Shown here: positions 47,233 through 56,555 of the stretch, in pieces | Layout of the letters: the number at the start of each line of letters is the position of its first letter | How positions within the stretch are numbered: the stretch's first letter is position 1 | DNA from: Chloroflexota bacterium | GTDB lineage: Bacteria > Chloroflexota > Anaerolineae > Anaerolineales > Villigracilaceae | NCBI GenBank assembly: GCA_013112685.1 | Contig: JABFGC010000002.1 | Coordinates: forward strand, 568,902-632,901 | Reading direction: 5' to 3' | DNA length: 64,000 nucleotides | Notes under the pieces: model-generated | What the model was told of the DNA's origin: nothing | Database searches by the model: none | The model's input: the letters and a program-made list of their open reading frames with translations, nothing else | Translations under genes and position numbers: made by a program

Positions 47233-47309
47233 GACAAAATTCATTTTGTCTGTATGGCGAAATTAATTTCGCCATACATTACAAGACAAGTCGAAATGAA
47301 TTTCGACTT
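47233..47309. repeat. Three palindromes right of second Y1 transposase
   Basis: GACAAAAT-TC-ATTTTGTC (47233-47250), a 26-base perfect palindrome centred on AATT (47252-47277), and AAGTCGAAAT-GA-ATTTCGACTT (47288-47309). The last overlaps the stop codon of rarA. Together with 46542-46567 they form the likely substrate repeats of the RAYT. Confidence 0.75.
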
Positions 47310-48714
47310 ACTTGATCTTCCTCTTCATTTCCTGAATCTGTTCCTCACTCATGGCAGGGATGTTCTCTACCTTCGTGATTCCCAATGCCTTGCGCTGCGC
47401 CTCGCGCCACATGTCGAGCCGCGCGGTGACTTGTGCTTCGTATCCCTCTTGCGAAGGGGAATAGAAATAAGTGCCAAGCAACCTCTTCGGCAGGTATTGC
47501 TGCGGCGTGAAGTGCCCCTCGAACTCGTGCGGATAAACATAATCCCTGCCGTGACCCATCGCGGCGGCGTCGCGGTTTCCGTCCATGAGATGGCGCGGCA
47601 CGGAAATTTGCCCTTCCTCTTCGATCTTCTTCATCGCTTTGAAATATGCGCCAGCGCTGTTGGACTTGGGAGCGGTGGCGAGATACAACGTCGCTTCGAC
47701 GATGGGGTAGATGCCTTCGGGCAAGCCGATATAATCGAAGGCTTGCGCGGCTGAATTTGCGACGACCAATCCTATCGGATCGGCGAGACCGATATCTTCA
47801 CCTGCAAGGATGATCAACCGGCGGAGGATGAATTTCGGGTCTTCCCCGGCGTAGATCATTTTGGCAAGCCAGTAAAGCGCAGCGTCGGGGTCCGAGCCGC
47901 GCACGGACTTGATAAAAGCGGAGATGGTGTCGTAGTGCGCGTCGCCGTCCTTGTCGTACAGCACGGCGCGCCGTTGAATGGACTCCTGCGCCACATCCAG
48001 CGTGATACGGATGACGCCGTCCGCGCCCGGCGGTGTGGATTCGACCGCCAGTTCGAGGGCGTTGAGCGCGTTCCTTGCGTCGCCGGAGGCAACCTCAATT
48101 AAATGGGCACGGGCTTCCGGGTCCATTTTGATGCGTTTGGTTCCGTAGCCGCGTTCGCCATCGGATAAAGCCCGGTCGAGCAGGATTCCGGTCTCCTCCT
48201 GATTCAGATTCCGCAATTGAAAGACGCGCGAGCGCGAGATCAATGCTTTGATGACTTCAAAATATGGATTTTCCGTCGTTGCGCCGATGAGGGTAACGAC
48301 TCCCGCCTCGACGTGCGGCAGGAGCGCATCCTGCTGGGCTTTGTTCCAGCGGTGAACCTCGTCCACGAAGAGTGTGGTGCGTTCGTTGTGCAGGCGGCGG
48401 CGTTCGAGCGCGGCATTCACCACCTCGCGCAGTTCGGCTTTTCCCGCGAGAATGGCGGAGATGGTGGCGAAGCGGCTTTTGGTCCGGTTCGCAATAACTT
48501 GTGCAAGGGTGGTCTTGCCGGTGCCGGGCGGTCCCCACAGAATGATGGAAGAGAATAACCGATCCGCTTCGATGGCGCGGCGCAGAAGTTTGCCCTCGCC
48601 GATGATGTGCTCCTGCCCGACGAATTCCTCCAGCGTGCGTGGACGCATCCGCGCGGCGAGCGGCGCTTCGGTTTTCATCCGTTCCTGCAGGGCGTGATCG
48701 AAGAGATCGGACAT
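47308..48714 (-). CDS. rarA: Replication-associated recombination protein A (AAA+)
   Basis: A 468-residue RarA/MgsA ATPase acting at stalled replication forks. Walker A is [13 protein letters not shown] (about residues 60-70), Walker [19 protein letters not shown], sensor 1 [12 protein letters not shown], and the C-terminal tetramerisation and clamp-loader-like part has [16 protein letters not shown] and [13 protein letters not shown]. The usual DEIHRFNK reads DEVHRWNK here. It is complete. Its stop codon sits in a palindrome of the transposase locus, so the RAYT repeats inserted directly at its 3' end. Confidence 0.95.
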   Translation of the reverse strand: MSDLFDHALQERMKTEAPLAARMRPRTLEEFVGQEHIIGEGKLLRRAIEADRLFSSIILWGPPGTGKTTLAQVIANRTKSRFATISAILAGKAELREVVNAALERRRLHNERTTLFVDEVHRWNKAQQDALLPHVEAGVVTLIGATTENPYFEVIKALISRSRVFQLRNLNQEETGILLDRALSDGERGYGTKRIKMDPEARAHLIEVASGDARNALNALELAVESTPPGADGVIRITLDVAQESIQRRAVLYDKDGDAHYDTISAFIKSVRGSDPDAALYWLAKMIYAGEDPKFILRRLIILAGEDIGLADPIGLVVANSAAQAFDYIGLPEGIYPIVEATLYLATAPKSNSAGAYFKAMKKIEEEGQISVPRHLMDGNRDAAAMGHGRDYVYPHEFEGHFTPQQYLPKRLLGTYFYSPSQEGYEAQVTARLDMWREAQRKALGITKVENIPAMSEEQIQEMKRKIK

Positions 48715-48746
48715 GGAGCGATTCTACCATGCAGGTATGAACCATT

Positions 48747-48769
48747 AACCCGGCGGGGAGCGCCGGGTT
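48747..48769 (-). terminator. Hairpin between STAS gene and rarA
   Basis: AACCCGGCG / CGCCGGGTT 9-bp stem with a 5-base loop in the 72-base spacer. No clear T-run on the - strand, so termination is uncertain. Confidence 0.4.
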
Positions 48770-48786
48770 TGTGGTTTTGAGCAAAG

Positions 48787-49185
48787 TTAGAAAGAAGAGA
48801 TCGCCGCCTGGCGGTCTATAAAGGTTTCGATGAACATATCGAAGCCAGCCATTTTGAACGCAGTCCCGGCTTGTTCCGACAGGTTGAGGATCTTCAAGTG
48901 CGGAGATTTATACGTGCCTGCGCTGATGCCCTTGTGCATTTCCTCTTCGCTAATGTCCTGGTTTTCCGTGCGAAGGCGGGTGAAGATGGATTGCAATGCC
49001 CGCAGACCGGCGCTGCTGAGGAAGGGCGCGTTCGTCAGGTCAACCAGAATGTGACGCGCTCCGCTGGCGATCAGGTCTTCGACGCCGGTTTGAAACGCCT
49101 GAAAACTGCTTGAATCGAGATTGCCGCTCACTTGCACAACGGTGACGGGGACGCGACCTTGTTCGAGTGCGGTGGTAATTTCCAT
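48787..49185 (-). CDS. STAS-domain protein (anti-sigma factor antagonist type) 1
   Basis: A 132-residue single STAS domain. The phosphorylatable serine lies in PFLSSAGLRALQ, preceded by the strand HILVDLTNA. Between the second helix and the last strand is an extra segment (ISEEEMHKGISAGTYKSP) that lengthens it beyond SpoIIAA. Such proteins bind anti-sigma kinases in partner-switching circuits, but no kinase or phosphatase gene is adjacent. The paralogue at 49252 lies 66 bases upstream. Confidence 0.85.
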   Translation of the reverse strand: MEITTALEQGRVPVTVVQVSGNLDSSSFQAFQTGVEDLIASGARHILVDLTNAPFLSSAGLRALQSIFTRLRTENQDISEEEMHKGISAGTYKSPHLKILNLSEQAGTAFKMAGFDMFIETFIDRQAAISSF

Positions 49186-49251
49186 ACGTGGCTCCTTTTC
49201 GATAACTCCGATAATATTATGCGTAATTATACAATTAATACCCTGTGCGAT

Positions 49252-49674
49252 TCAACCGGAAGGCGGCTGGAACGATTCCACCGCCCTCTGGGGGTCGGAA
49301 TAGGCTTCGATGTAGACATCAAACCCGCTCAACTCGAACACCTCTTTCGCCTGCTCTGCAAGATGGACGATTTTGAGGTAAGGCGATTTGTACGCCCCCG
49401 CGCTCGTCTCCTTGCGGAGTTCGTCGTCGGTCGCGTCTTTGTGAAGATCGCGCAGTTTGTTGAAAAGCGTGTGGATGACCCTCAAGCCTGCGCTGCTGAT
49501 GTACGAAACTTCCTTCATATCCAAAAGCAGGTACCGCGCGCCGCCTGCGATGGTCTCTTCCGCCCGCGCCTGGAATATCTTGTAGTTGGATGAGTCAATT
49601 TCACCTTTTGTGCGGATGATCGTCACGGAGACGCGCGCATTTTGAATTGAGGTGGTGATTTCCAGCATTGCCAA
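49252..49674 (-). CDS. STAS-domain protein (anti-sigma factor antagonist type) 2
   Basis: A 140-residue paralogue of the neighbouring gene with the same plan: YLLLDMKEVSYISSAGLRVIH containing the target serine, and the same inserted segment (KETSAGAYKSPYLKIV). Start could be Met1 or Met3. Shared insert and tandem order indicate duplication. The region upstream, 49675 to 49908, holds no gene that I can support. Confidence 0.85.
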   Translation of the reverse strand: MAMLEITTSIQNARVSVTIIRTKGEIDSSNYKIFQARAEETIAGGARYLLLDMKEVSYISSAGLRVIHTLFNKLRDLHKDATDDELRKETSAGAYKSPYLKIVHLAEQAKEVFELSGFDVYIEAYSDPQRAVESFQPPSG

Positions 49675-49908
49675 TTTCCTTTGATAAATTTGACATTATC
49701 GAAAATAAGAGGAGATTCCACGAAGGGCGCGAATTTTCAAGTAAGACATTCGTGTTTCTTCGTGAACTGCTATGAAAATAGGCGAACTCCCAAGTTTTCC
49801 TTGCGGAGTTCCAGAAGTAGAACTTCTCGACTCCATTTTCATCCTTCGGGGTGATTGAAGTTCATGGACACTTTGTGGAGAAAAAATAATTCCGATGAAG
49901 TCCACTGT

Positions 49909-50802
49909 TTAAGCGTTTGGAGTCTCCCTGCGGTTTTGCAGGTGCGCCTGGTTGACGATGTAAATTCCCGCCAGCGCTATGGCTCCGCCGATCCATTGGA
50001 TGGGTCTGGGGATTTCACCCAGCAGCGGAATGGCGAGGATGGTCGTCAGGACAGGTTGTCCGATCAGCGTGGGCGAGACGACCGAAGCAGGCAGGTGACC
50101 CAGCGCGTAGGAAATGGCAAGATAGCCGATCATCTGCGAGACGATGGCGGTTGCCAGAAACACAAGCCAGGTCTGCGCGCTGTAGCCTGTGAACGAATTG
50201 CCCAGCGCAAGGTTCATCGCCATCATGCCAATCGTCGCGCTGACGCCCACCAGCCAGGTGTAACGGAACGGGTCAATGTGCGCCCGTCCACGCTGGGTGA
50301 CAAGCTGGTACGAGGCGTAGAAAATCGCCGCGCCGCTCGCCATCAGGTCGCCGATGCCGAAGGTGGGATGATTCAAAAAGTCGGTGCCGACGATTAGCGC
50401 CGCGCCGGAGAGCGCCAGGGCGAGTCCCAGCCAGAAGAAGCCGCGCAGTCTTTCTTTGAAGAAAAACAACGCAAACAACGCAACCCACAACGGCGATGTG
50501 TTGCCGAGCAGGGTGGCGTTGGCGGCGGTGGTGTATTTGACCGATGTGTTCCAGAACGCGAAATCGAAGGCGGTAAAAATTCCCGCCAGAAGCGGGAACC
50601 CAATGAAGCGTTTGTCGAGCGGGGCGGATGTCCGCTGGCGGTAAAGGAAGAGGGGAAAGAACAGGATGGTGAAAAAAAGCAGGCGATAGAAACCGGTGAT
50701 GGGTCCGGGGGCATCTGCCCAGCGCACGAACATGGCGGAAAGGCTGAGCGCGACAATGCCCACCGCAAGCGCGATGTAGGGAAGCAGGCGGGTTTGGGTC
50801 AT
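49909..50802 (-). CDS. EamA/DMT-family transporter
   Basis: A 297-residue drug/metabolite transporter with about ten membrane segments in two EamA halves. The first covers SAMFVRWADAPGPITGFYR to FFFKERLRGFFWLGLALALSGA; the second GDLMASGAAIFYASYQLVTQRG to LLGEIPRPIQWIGGAIALAGIY. The internal repeat and loop prolines fit the family. Substrate unknown. The ATG at 50802 is chosen because an upstream in-frame Met would add 14 polar residues. The HAD gene ends 13 bases before, so the two may be co-transcribed. Confidence 0.87.
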   Translation of the reverse strand: MTQTRLLPYIALAVGIVALSLSAMFVRWADAPGPITGFYRLLFFTILFFPLFLYRQRTSAPLDKRFIGFPLLAGIFTAFDFAFWNTSVKYTTAANATLLGNTSPLWVALFALFFFKERLRGFFWLGLALALSGAALIVGTDFLNHPTFGIGDLMASGAAIFYASYQLVTQRGRAHIDPFRYTWLVGVSATIGMMAMNLALGNSFTGYSAQTWLVFLATAIVSQMIGYLAISYALGHLPASVVSPTLIGQPVLTTILAIPLLGEIPRPIQWIGGAIALAGIYIVNQAHLQNRRETPNA

Positions 50803-50815
50803 GCAGGGGATTCTA

Positions 50816-51559
50816 TCAGATGCGGCGGAGGGCGATCCGCTCAAGGGTGGGCAAAAGTTCTGTGAGTTTGCGGATGCTGAAGTCCGGTTTGATGTGGCGC
50901 ATTTCCTCGTCTGTAAACTGGGCGCGGCGCGTAATCCAGATCGTTTTTATCCCAAGTTGTTGTGCGCCGCGAATGTCCGCTTCGAGGCTGTCGCCGATCA
51001 TCACCGCTTCGCCCGGTTCGATGTTCCACTGCGCGAGCGCAATCTCGAACGCGCGCGGGTGCGGCTTGCGGTAAAAACACGCGGCGGAGGTCAGCACGAA
51101 ATCGAAATGCGGCCGAATGCCAAAGCCCTCGATGAGTTCCTGCACGTCCTTGTCGTCGCCTGCGTTTGAATAAATGCCGAGTTTGTATTGATTGGATTTC
51201 AACTCCCGCAGGATTTCGACCGCGTCGTTTTCAACCTGCCAGTTGCTTTGCGTGACGGAGTACAACGCATCCAAAGCGGACCTCAGGACTGGTTCGGCGC
51301 ATTCGGTTTGACCGAACTCTTTGAGCGTTTCCCGCAGGACGAAATGGTACGTTGTTTCCTGCAAGTCCTTGTCGCGTTGTTTGTAGTATTCGTGCAGGCG
51401 TTCGCGGAAACGTTTTGCCTCGATGTGAATGTCGTGCCGCTGCAAGGAATCGGCAAGCGCCTGGTCTGCGCGGGCGTGGATGGCTTCCCAGTCGCCGCAC
51501 GCGCGCATAAGCGTCCCGCCCAGATCGAAGAGGAGATGTCGGACATGAGATGCGGTCAT
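50816..51559 (-). CDS. HAD-superfamily hydrolase
   Basis: A 247-residue HAD hydrolase with motif I LLFDLGGTL (nucleophile Asp; the usual second Asp is Gly), motif II GIYSNAGDD, motif III Lys in FYRKPHPRAF and motif IV MIGDSLEADIRGAQ. A helical cap lies between motifs I and II (residues 20-100). The missing second aspartate is common in HAD phosphatases of the YjjG-like set but can reduce phosphatase activity. Substrate unknown. Confidence 0.88.
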   Translation of the reverse strand: MTASHVRHLLFDLGGTLMRACGDWEAIHARADQALADSLQRHDIHIEAKRFRERLHEYYKQRDKDLQETTYHFVLRETLKEFGQTECAEPVLRSALDALYSVTQSNWQVENDAVEILRELKSNQYKLGIYSNAGDDKDVQELIEGFGIRPHFDFVLTSAACFYRKPHPRAFEIALAQWNIEPGEAVMIGDSLEADIRGAQQLGIKTIWITRRAQFTDEEMRHIKPDFSIRKLTELLPTLERIALRRI

Positions 51560-51612
51560 CGAGGGTTGTATACCCCGATGACCGCATGGTGTAAAGGGGA
51601 ATTAAGTATGGT

Positions 51613-53304
51613 TTATTGCTGAAGAACGTAAAAGGTTCCGCGCTGGACGAGTTTGTTATCCGCGTAGAGCTCGACGGTGTATTCGCCTTCGGAGAGGATG
51701 AAGACGTTGGTATATTCGTAGCCGAACGTGCGATACCATGTGCTGCCGCTGCTGATGTCGTCGTTCGATACGATGCGGAGCGACTGGTCTTCGATGCCGT
51801 TCACGTACACCTTCCAGATCATCTGCTGGGGCGCCTGCCCGGCGTAGGTGAATTCGACTGTGAAGGATTTCTCGCCAAACGGAACGATGGAATTGGGCGC
51901 AGGTTCAAAGTCAGTGATGAAGCCCTGATCGTCCCTGCCGGTGATCTTGCCGAAGGTGAACGCCTGGACCAGCATTACTTCCTGTTGGGCGGGGAGTTGA
52001 CCGGTGTATTCGAGCGCGACAGTCGCTTCTTTGAGGCGTTTCATTTGCTCTTCGGCAAAATTGCGGATGGCGTTATGGTCGCCGAACACCAGATCGGCGG
52101 GCGGGGCTTGCGTCCACACCTTGAGGTTGTTTTCGAGCGTGTCAATCAGGTTTTGCAGGTCGAGCGCGCCGGCATCCATGTAATACCACAGCGAGGCGGG
52201 CGGCTCGGAACCGGCGGCGCGCGCTTCGTTGACCTGTCGTTCGGCTTCCTGGATGAGCAGGTCGTACTGCGCTCTTGAATTCTCGAAGTCGCCCAGAGCG
52301 AGGTAACTGATCGCCTGGTTCATCCTCATGCCGAGCACTTCCGGTTGGCTGTTCAGAATTCGCTCGTTGGTTTCGATTGCCTTGTCGTATTGACCGGCGA
52401 GGTAGTACGTCCAGCCGAGGTTCCAGTTGATGCTGACGTCGTCCAAGCCTTCGCTGCGGGCGGCTTCCATTTCCGAAATGGCGGTGTTGAGATCGCCCAG
52501 TTCGTAATAGGCGAGTCCGCGCTCGTAATAGGCTTTGGCATAGTAGGGGTTCTCGGTGACCGCCTCCGAGAATTTTTCGATGGCTTCCTCGTACCTGCCC
52601 TGGTACGACAACCCGGTGCCTTCGGCGTAGGCGGCAATCGCCTCTGCATCCACCTCGGGGCGGATGAGCAGTTCCAGCATGGACCAGCCGAGCCACAACA
52701 TGCAGAAGCCGACGATGCCCGAGCCGACGACGATGAACAGCCAGCGCACGCGTCCCTTCAACGCCATGGATAAACCGTACAGGGAGAGGGATACGGTCAG
52801 CAGGGTGATTTGGACGATGAGCGCATCCGCCGTGCCGTCGGTGAAATTTCCCAGTTCCGATTCGGCGAGATACGTCTCTGAGAGGCGGGTGGCTTCGACG
52901 AGATAGGCGTCGGCTTCATATTTGTACGACTCGGGCCAGCCAACAGCGGGGTCGAAATATTCCGGCGCGAGCAGTTTGCTGAGCGATTCGATGCGTTTCT
53001 GCATCTGCGTGTAGCGTTCGACGGCGGCGGTGTCGCCGTTCTGTTCGGCGGCGGTGATCTGCCAGCTCAACTCGCGCCAGGTCTGGAAGGCGCCCTGCCA
53101 ATCGTAACTGAACTGGATGGTCCCGTTCACTTCCTTCTTTGTGGCTTCGATGGCGTATTGCTGGGCGCGGCGGCGCGCGTTATCGGAAATGTTCGAGGCG
53201 TAATTCTGGAAATACGCAGTGATGGCGACCCAGATCGCAACCGACGCGATCAGGATGGTCACCATATTCTCAAAACGCTGTTCCTTCCTGGACTCGGTGT
53301 TCAT
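51613..53304 (-). CDS. TPR membrane protein with beta-rich C-terminal domain
   Basis: A 563-residue protein without a recognised family. One N-terminal membrane segment (MVTILIASVAIWVAITAYF) is followed by an extracytoplasmic stretch. Two central segments (IVQITLLTVSLSLYGLSMAL and WLFIVVGSGIVGFCMLWLGW) come next, then tandem TPRs (YQGRYEEAIEKFSEAVTENP, YYELGDLNTAISEMEAA, YLAGQYDKAIETNERIL). A beta-rich C-terminal part (FTVEFTYAGQAPQQMIWKV, EGEYTVELYADNKLV) ends the protein. It overlaps the preceding membrane gene by 4 bases (stop inside start), so both products probably form one complex. Confidence 0.75.
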   Translation of the reverse strand: MNTESRKEQRFENMVTILIASVAIWVAITAYFQNYASNISDNARRRAQQYAIEATKKEVNGTIQFSYDWQGAFQTWRELSWQITAAEQNGDTAAVERYTQMQKRIESLSKLLAPEYFDPAVGWPESYKYEADAYLVEATRLSETYLAESELGNFTDGTADALIVQITLLTVSLSLYGLSMALKGRVRWLFIVVGSGIVGFCMLWLGWSMLELLIRPEVDAEAIAAYAEGTGLSYQGRYEEAIEKFSEAVTENPYYAKAYYERGLAYYELGDLNTAISEMEAARSEGLDDVSINWNLGWTYYLAGQYDKAIETNERILNSQPEVLGMRMNQAISYLALGDFENSRAQYDLLIQEAERQVNEARAAGSEPPASLWYYMDAGALDLQNLIDTLENNLKVWTQAPPADLVFGDHNAIRNFAEEQMKRLKEATVALEYTGQLPAQQEVMLVQAFTFGKITGRDDQGFITDFEPAPNSIVPFGEKSFTVEFTYAGQAPQQMIWKVYVNGIEDQSLRIVSNDDISSGSTWYRTFGYEYTNVFILSEGEYTVELYADNKLVQRGTFYVLQQ

Positions 53305-53936
53305 ATCATAAACCTCCCAATCAGGATGCCGAGGATCCCGCCCAGCGCAAACAGAATGCCGATGCCCGCCCAGAGATATTTGATTTTCTTCTCCGCAGCT
53401 TGCGCCAGCGTGAAGAACCAGAACGAAACCGCGAAGACGATCATGTCCGCGGTCAGGAAGGAGGAGCGGGCGCGCAGCCGGTCGGACTCTTCAAAGTATG
53501 GCGGGGCGTTCAGGTCTTCGTTTTGCGAATCCTGCGCCCAGGCTTCCTGCAACTCACGCTCCAGGTCGTATTGACCGTCCGGGTTGATGTAGCGCGGACT
53601 GAAGAATACGGAACTGATGCCGCTTGCCACGCCCCACACCTCGCGCTGGAGCGCTCCGTTCCGCAGGTCGGTTTCCTCGTCGGCGTCGGGGTCGTATAAC
53701 AGCCTGCCCAGTTCGTCGTAGCGGATGTAGGCGGTATAGGCGCGGTAGTGTTCGTAGGCATAGACGTTGTTGATGATGTCGGCTTTCTGTGCGCGGATGG
53801 AGGCGTCCAGCCCGGCGAAGTCGGCGTCCCCCGCATTGGAGACCGCCACCGAGGCGAGACACGCCGCCGTGGCGCCCAATACCGTGACGATGGCAACCAT
53901 GACAGCAACATACGATTTAAAGTTATCTTGCTTCAT
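53301..53936 (-). CDS. Membrane protein, partner of the TPR protein
   Basis: A 211-residue protein with an N-terminal membrane segment (YVAVMVAIVTVLGATAACLASVA), a roughly 110-residue polar region with charged helices (YEHYRAYTAYIRYDELGR), and two C-terminal segments (ADMIVFAVSFWFFTLAQA, LWAGIGILFALGGILGILIG). Its layout mirrors the N-terminal half of the downstream TPR protein, and both share an extracytoplasmic acidic segment, suggesting common origin. Function unknown. Confidence 0.7.
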   Translation of the reverse strand: MKQDNFKSYVAVMVAIVTVLGATAACLASVAVSNAGDADFAGLDASIRAQKADIINNVYAYEHYRAYTAYIRYDELGRLLYDPDADEETDLRNGALQREVWGVASGISSVFFSPRYINPDGQYDLERELQEAWAQDSQNEDLNAPPYFEESDRLRARSSFLTADMIVFAVSFWFFTLAQAAEKKIKYLWAGIGILFALGGILGILIGRFMI

Positions 53937-53970
53937 AAAAATCTTCTCCTTTGGCTGGATGGATTTTCAG

Positions 53971-54748
53971 TTACCCGGCTCCCTTCAGGTAAATACCCGT
54001 CGGGTCCAGTTCCTTGCGCAGGATTTTCAATTCCTTTGTTGTAACAAGATCGGTGGTCTTGAGTTGCGGAGCGGTTTTCAGATCCCAGCCGGTGTTGGCT
54101 TTGGCTTCCTCCACCGTCTTGCCAGGATGCAGGGCGGTGAGGACCATCTCGCCGGTTTCGTCCGGCTCCATGATGCCGATGTCGGTCACAACGGCGAGCA
54201 TCCCTTCGCCGCGCAGACCTGCGCGTTCGCGGTCGCCTTTGCCGTTGATGAATCCGGCGGAGGTCATGAACTCGACCTTTTCAGGGAAGCGCCGCTTCTG
54301 GTGGGGGGGTCATGATATAGCGGCGCTTTGCCCACGCGGCAATTTCCTGTGAGCCGCCGGAGCCGGGAAGTCTTACTTTGGGGTGTGCATAGTCGCCGAT
54401 GACGGTGGCGTTGATGTTGCCGTATTTGTCAATCTGCGCGCCGCCCATGAAGCCCACGTCCACGTTGCCGCGTTGGAGGTAGTTGGAAAAAATGTCGTAC
54501 ATGCTGACCACCGACAGCGAGCCGCTGACAAGGGTCGGGTCGCCGATGGAAAGCGGCAGGCGGGCGGGTTCTGCGCCGATCACGCCCGCTTCGTAGATCA
54601 TGACGAGGTTGGGGGCGTGCGTGCGTTTGGCGAGGTTGCAGGCGAGGTTGGGTTGACCGACGCCGACGAAGACCACGTCGCCGTCGCGCAGCAGACGCGC
54701 GGCGTTGATGATCATCAGTTCGGCGGAGGAGTAGGTGAGTTCGGGCAT
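53971..54748 (-). CDS. Family I CoA-transferase, subunit B (one-base frameshift)
   Basis: About 259 residues, resembling the beta subunit of glutaconate/3-oxoacid CoA-transferases. VFVGVGQPNLACNLAKR and MIYEAGVIGAEP (with the likely catalytic Glu) are in the first part; LAVVTDIGIMEPDETGEM and ALHPGKTVEEAKANTGW in the second. One extra G in the 7-G run at 54303-54309 shifts the frame; removing it reads IMTPHQKRRFPEKVEFMTSAGF. It transfers CoA between short acyl groups. Subunit A lies upstream at 56535 on the same strand, separated by a hydrolase gene. Confidence 0.85.
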
Positions 54749-54765
54749 GTATTTTTATCTCCTGG

Positions 54766-54798
54766 AGACCTGACAGGTTTTCAAAACCTATCAGGTCT
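54766..54798. repeat. Dispersed palindrome, AGACC-type, copy 2
   Basis: AGACCTGACAGGTTTT / AAAACCTATCAGGTCT with a single central base and one mismatch. It overlaps the stop codon of the hydrolase gene and sits in the spacer to subunit B. Similar to 20544-20578. Confidence 0.6.
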
Positions 54799-55618
54799 GA
54801 CAAAATCTTCTATGATGCTTGCCACCTCCCGCGGATGTTCGAGCGGCAGGATGTGGGTGGCTTTTTCCAGCGTAACGATTTTTATCTTCGGGTTTTTCTT
54901 CCTTACGAGCCGTTCGGCTTTCTCCAAAAACGTATCCGTCTCTGCGCCGCGGATGATGAGCGTGGGCGCTTCGAGGCTGGGCAGTCCGTGCCAGAGATCG
55001 AAATCGCGCAGACCCGTCAGGTAGATGTGCGATTCCCATTCGGGTGTGTAGATCAGCTCGTAACCGCCGTCCGCTTTGGGCTTGGTGATGCCCTCGATGT
55101 ATTCCCGCAGTCTTTCGTCGCTCATGTATCGAAAGATGGGACGATCCCGATAGCGGTTGAAGACGGTTTCCAAATCGTCGAAGGTGCGCCGGCGTTTCTT
55201 TGCCGCGGGGATGAGTGGGTGGAGTCTTTCTCCCAGCCCGACGGCGCGCAGGAGATTCCATCCAACCAAAAACGGCGGGACGAAGAATACCGGGTCGAGC
55301 AGGACGATGGCGCGGAAGCGCCGCGGGTCGCGCATGGCGGCGCGCAGGGTGACGATCCCTCCGATGGAATGACCCACTCCGATCACGGGACCAACTCCCC
55401 GGTCCGAAAGGAAGCGCAAAGAGGTCGTCGGAAAGCGGATGCCAGTCCTGTAGATCGCACATGTCCGCATCATCCCACAGCGGGCGGAGTTTCATCCCAA
55501 ACACGTGATGATTTTTTTGTAAATGTTCCAGCAGGGATTTGTAACACTCGGGCGGATACCCGTTGGCATGGAGGAAATGGAGCGGCTCGCCCTTGCCGCC
55601 GAGATCAAAATGATTCAT
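54781..55618 (-). CDS. Alpha/beta hydrolase (one-base frameshift)
   Basis: About 279 residues. The first part (MNHFDLGGKGEPLHFLHANG) has the HxNG oxyanion-hole region. After a frame change come GVGHSIGGIVTLRAA (nucleophile Ser in GHSIGG), TLIIRGAETDTFLEKA (acid) and KATHILPLEHPREV (His). One extra A/T in the AAA at about 55418-55420 causes the shift; removing it reads DDLLRFLSDRGVGPV. The lid region between the elbow and acid residue is charged. It lies between the two CoA-transferase subunits and may hydrolyse an ester or acyl-CoA made by the same pathway. Confidence 0.8.
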
Positions 55619-55631
55619 CCGCTAATCCGCG

Positions 55632-56535
55632 CTAATATTTTCCATAATTCACTCTTTCACTTTGCCTCGCCTTCACTTTCAACCGCTTGTGCGTTTTCTC
55701 GCCGAGTTTTTTCCAATAGGCGTTGCGGTCTTTGACGCCGAACACCCACTCGTCGAGGTACTTTTGCACGCTCTCCTTCGACTCGCTGATCTTGTCCCAC
55801 GCGAGATAAAACTCATTATCGCGGTCGTAATATCCCTGCGAATAGGACGGGTGACTCGCAAACGGGACGTGACACACGGCGCTGACGACGATGCCGGGAA
55901 TCATGGTGCGGTTCGGGTCGGACCGGATGACTGCTTCGTCCACGATTTCTTCGGCGGTGAGGATGACTTTTTTCGCGGCAAAGGCGGCTTCCTTTTGCTC
56001 GCCGATGATGCCCCACAAATGCGCATTGCCATTTTTGTCAGCGCGCTGCACGTGGACGATGGCGACATCGGGGTTGAGCGCCGGAACCACGATGACATCC
56101 TTTCCGCCGTACGGGTCGGGGATGCGTTTGATGAGCGGATTGGCTTTTTTCGAGGTCGGCGGCGCCGGTTTGGTTCATCGGCAGGAATGGCAGACCGGAC
56201 GCGCCCGCCTGCAAACGGGTAATCATGCCGAAGTGGGAATATTCCTCCCATTCAAGTTCGCCCTTCTCGATGGCAGACCGGACGATGCGGAGCGACCCCA
56301 CGCCGGGATTCCCCATGTAGGAGAAGATGACTTTCCTGGCGCACCCCGCTGCGACCATCTGGTCGTAGATCAGGTCCGGCGTGGCGCGCGCGAGGGTCAG
56401 GTTTTTCTTCCCCTGGCGGATGATTTCATGTCCCGCCGCGAACGGGATGAGATGGGTGAATCCGGCGGCATAGACCACGTCGCCGTCGTTCACAAAGTTG
56501 GAGATTGCTTTTTTGAGGGAAATGAGTTTGGACAT
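55632..56535 (-). CDS. Family I CoA-transferase, subunit A (one-base frameshift)
   Basis: About 301 residues, resembling the alpha subunit of glutaconate CoA-transferase. The N-terminal half has LKKAISNFVNDGDVVYAAGF and KVIFSYMGNPGVGSL; the C-terminal half has VQRADKNGNAHLWGIIG and YYDRDNEFYLAWDKIS. One extra T in the TTTTTT at 56145-56150 shifts the frame; correcting it gives LEKANPLIKRIPDPYGGKDVIV. It heads the three-gene unit subunit A, hydrolase, subunit B. Confidence 0.85.
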
Positions 56536-56555
56536 AAACGCTTCTTCTTCGATCC

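Noticed and set aside
54303-54309. Programmed ribosomal frameshifting at G, C or A runs
   Set aside because: Indels occur in many unrelated enzymes, in both directions and at weak runs, without stimulatory structures that I could see. Sequence error explains them better, including in the IS110 transposase.
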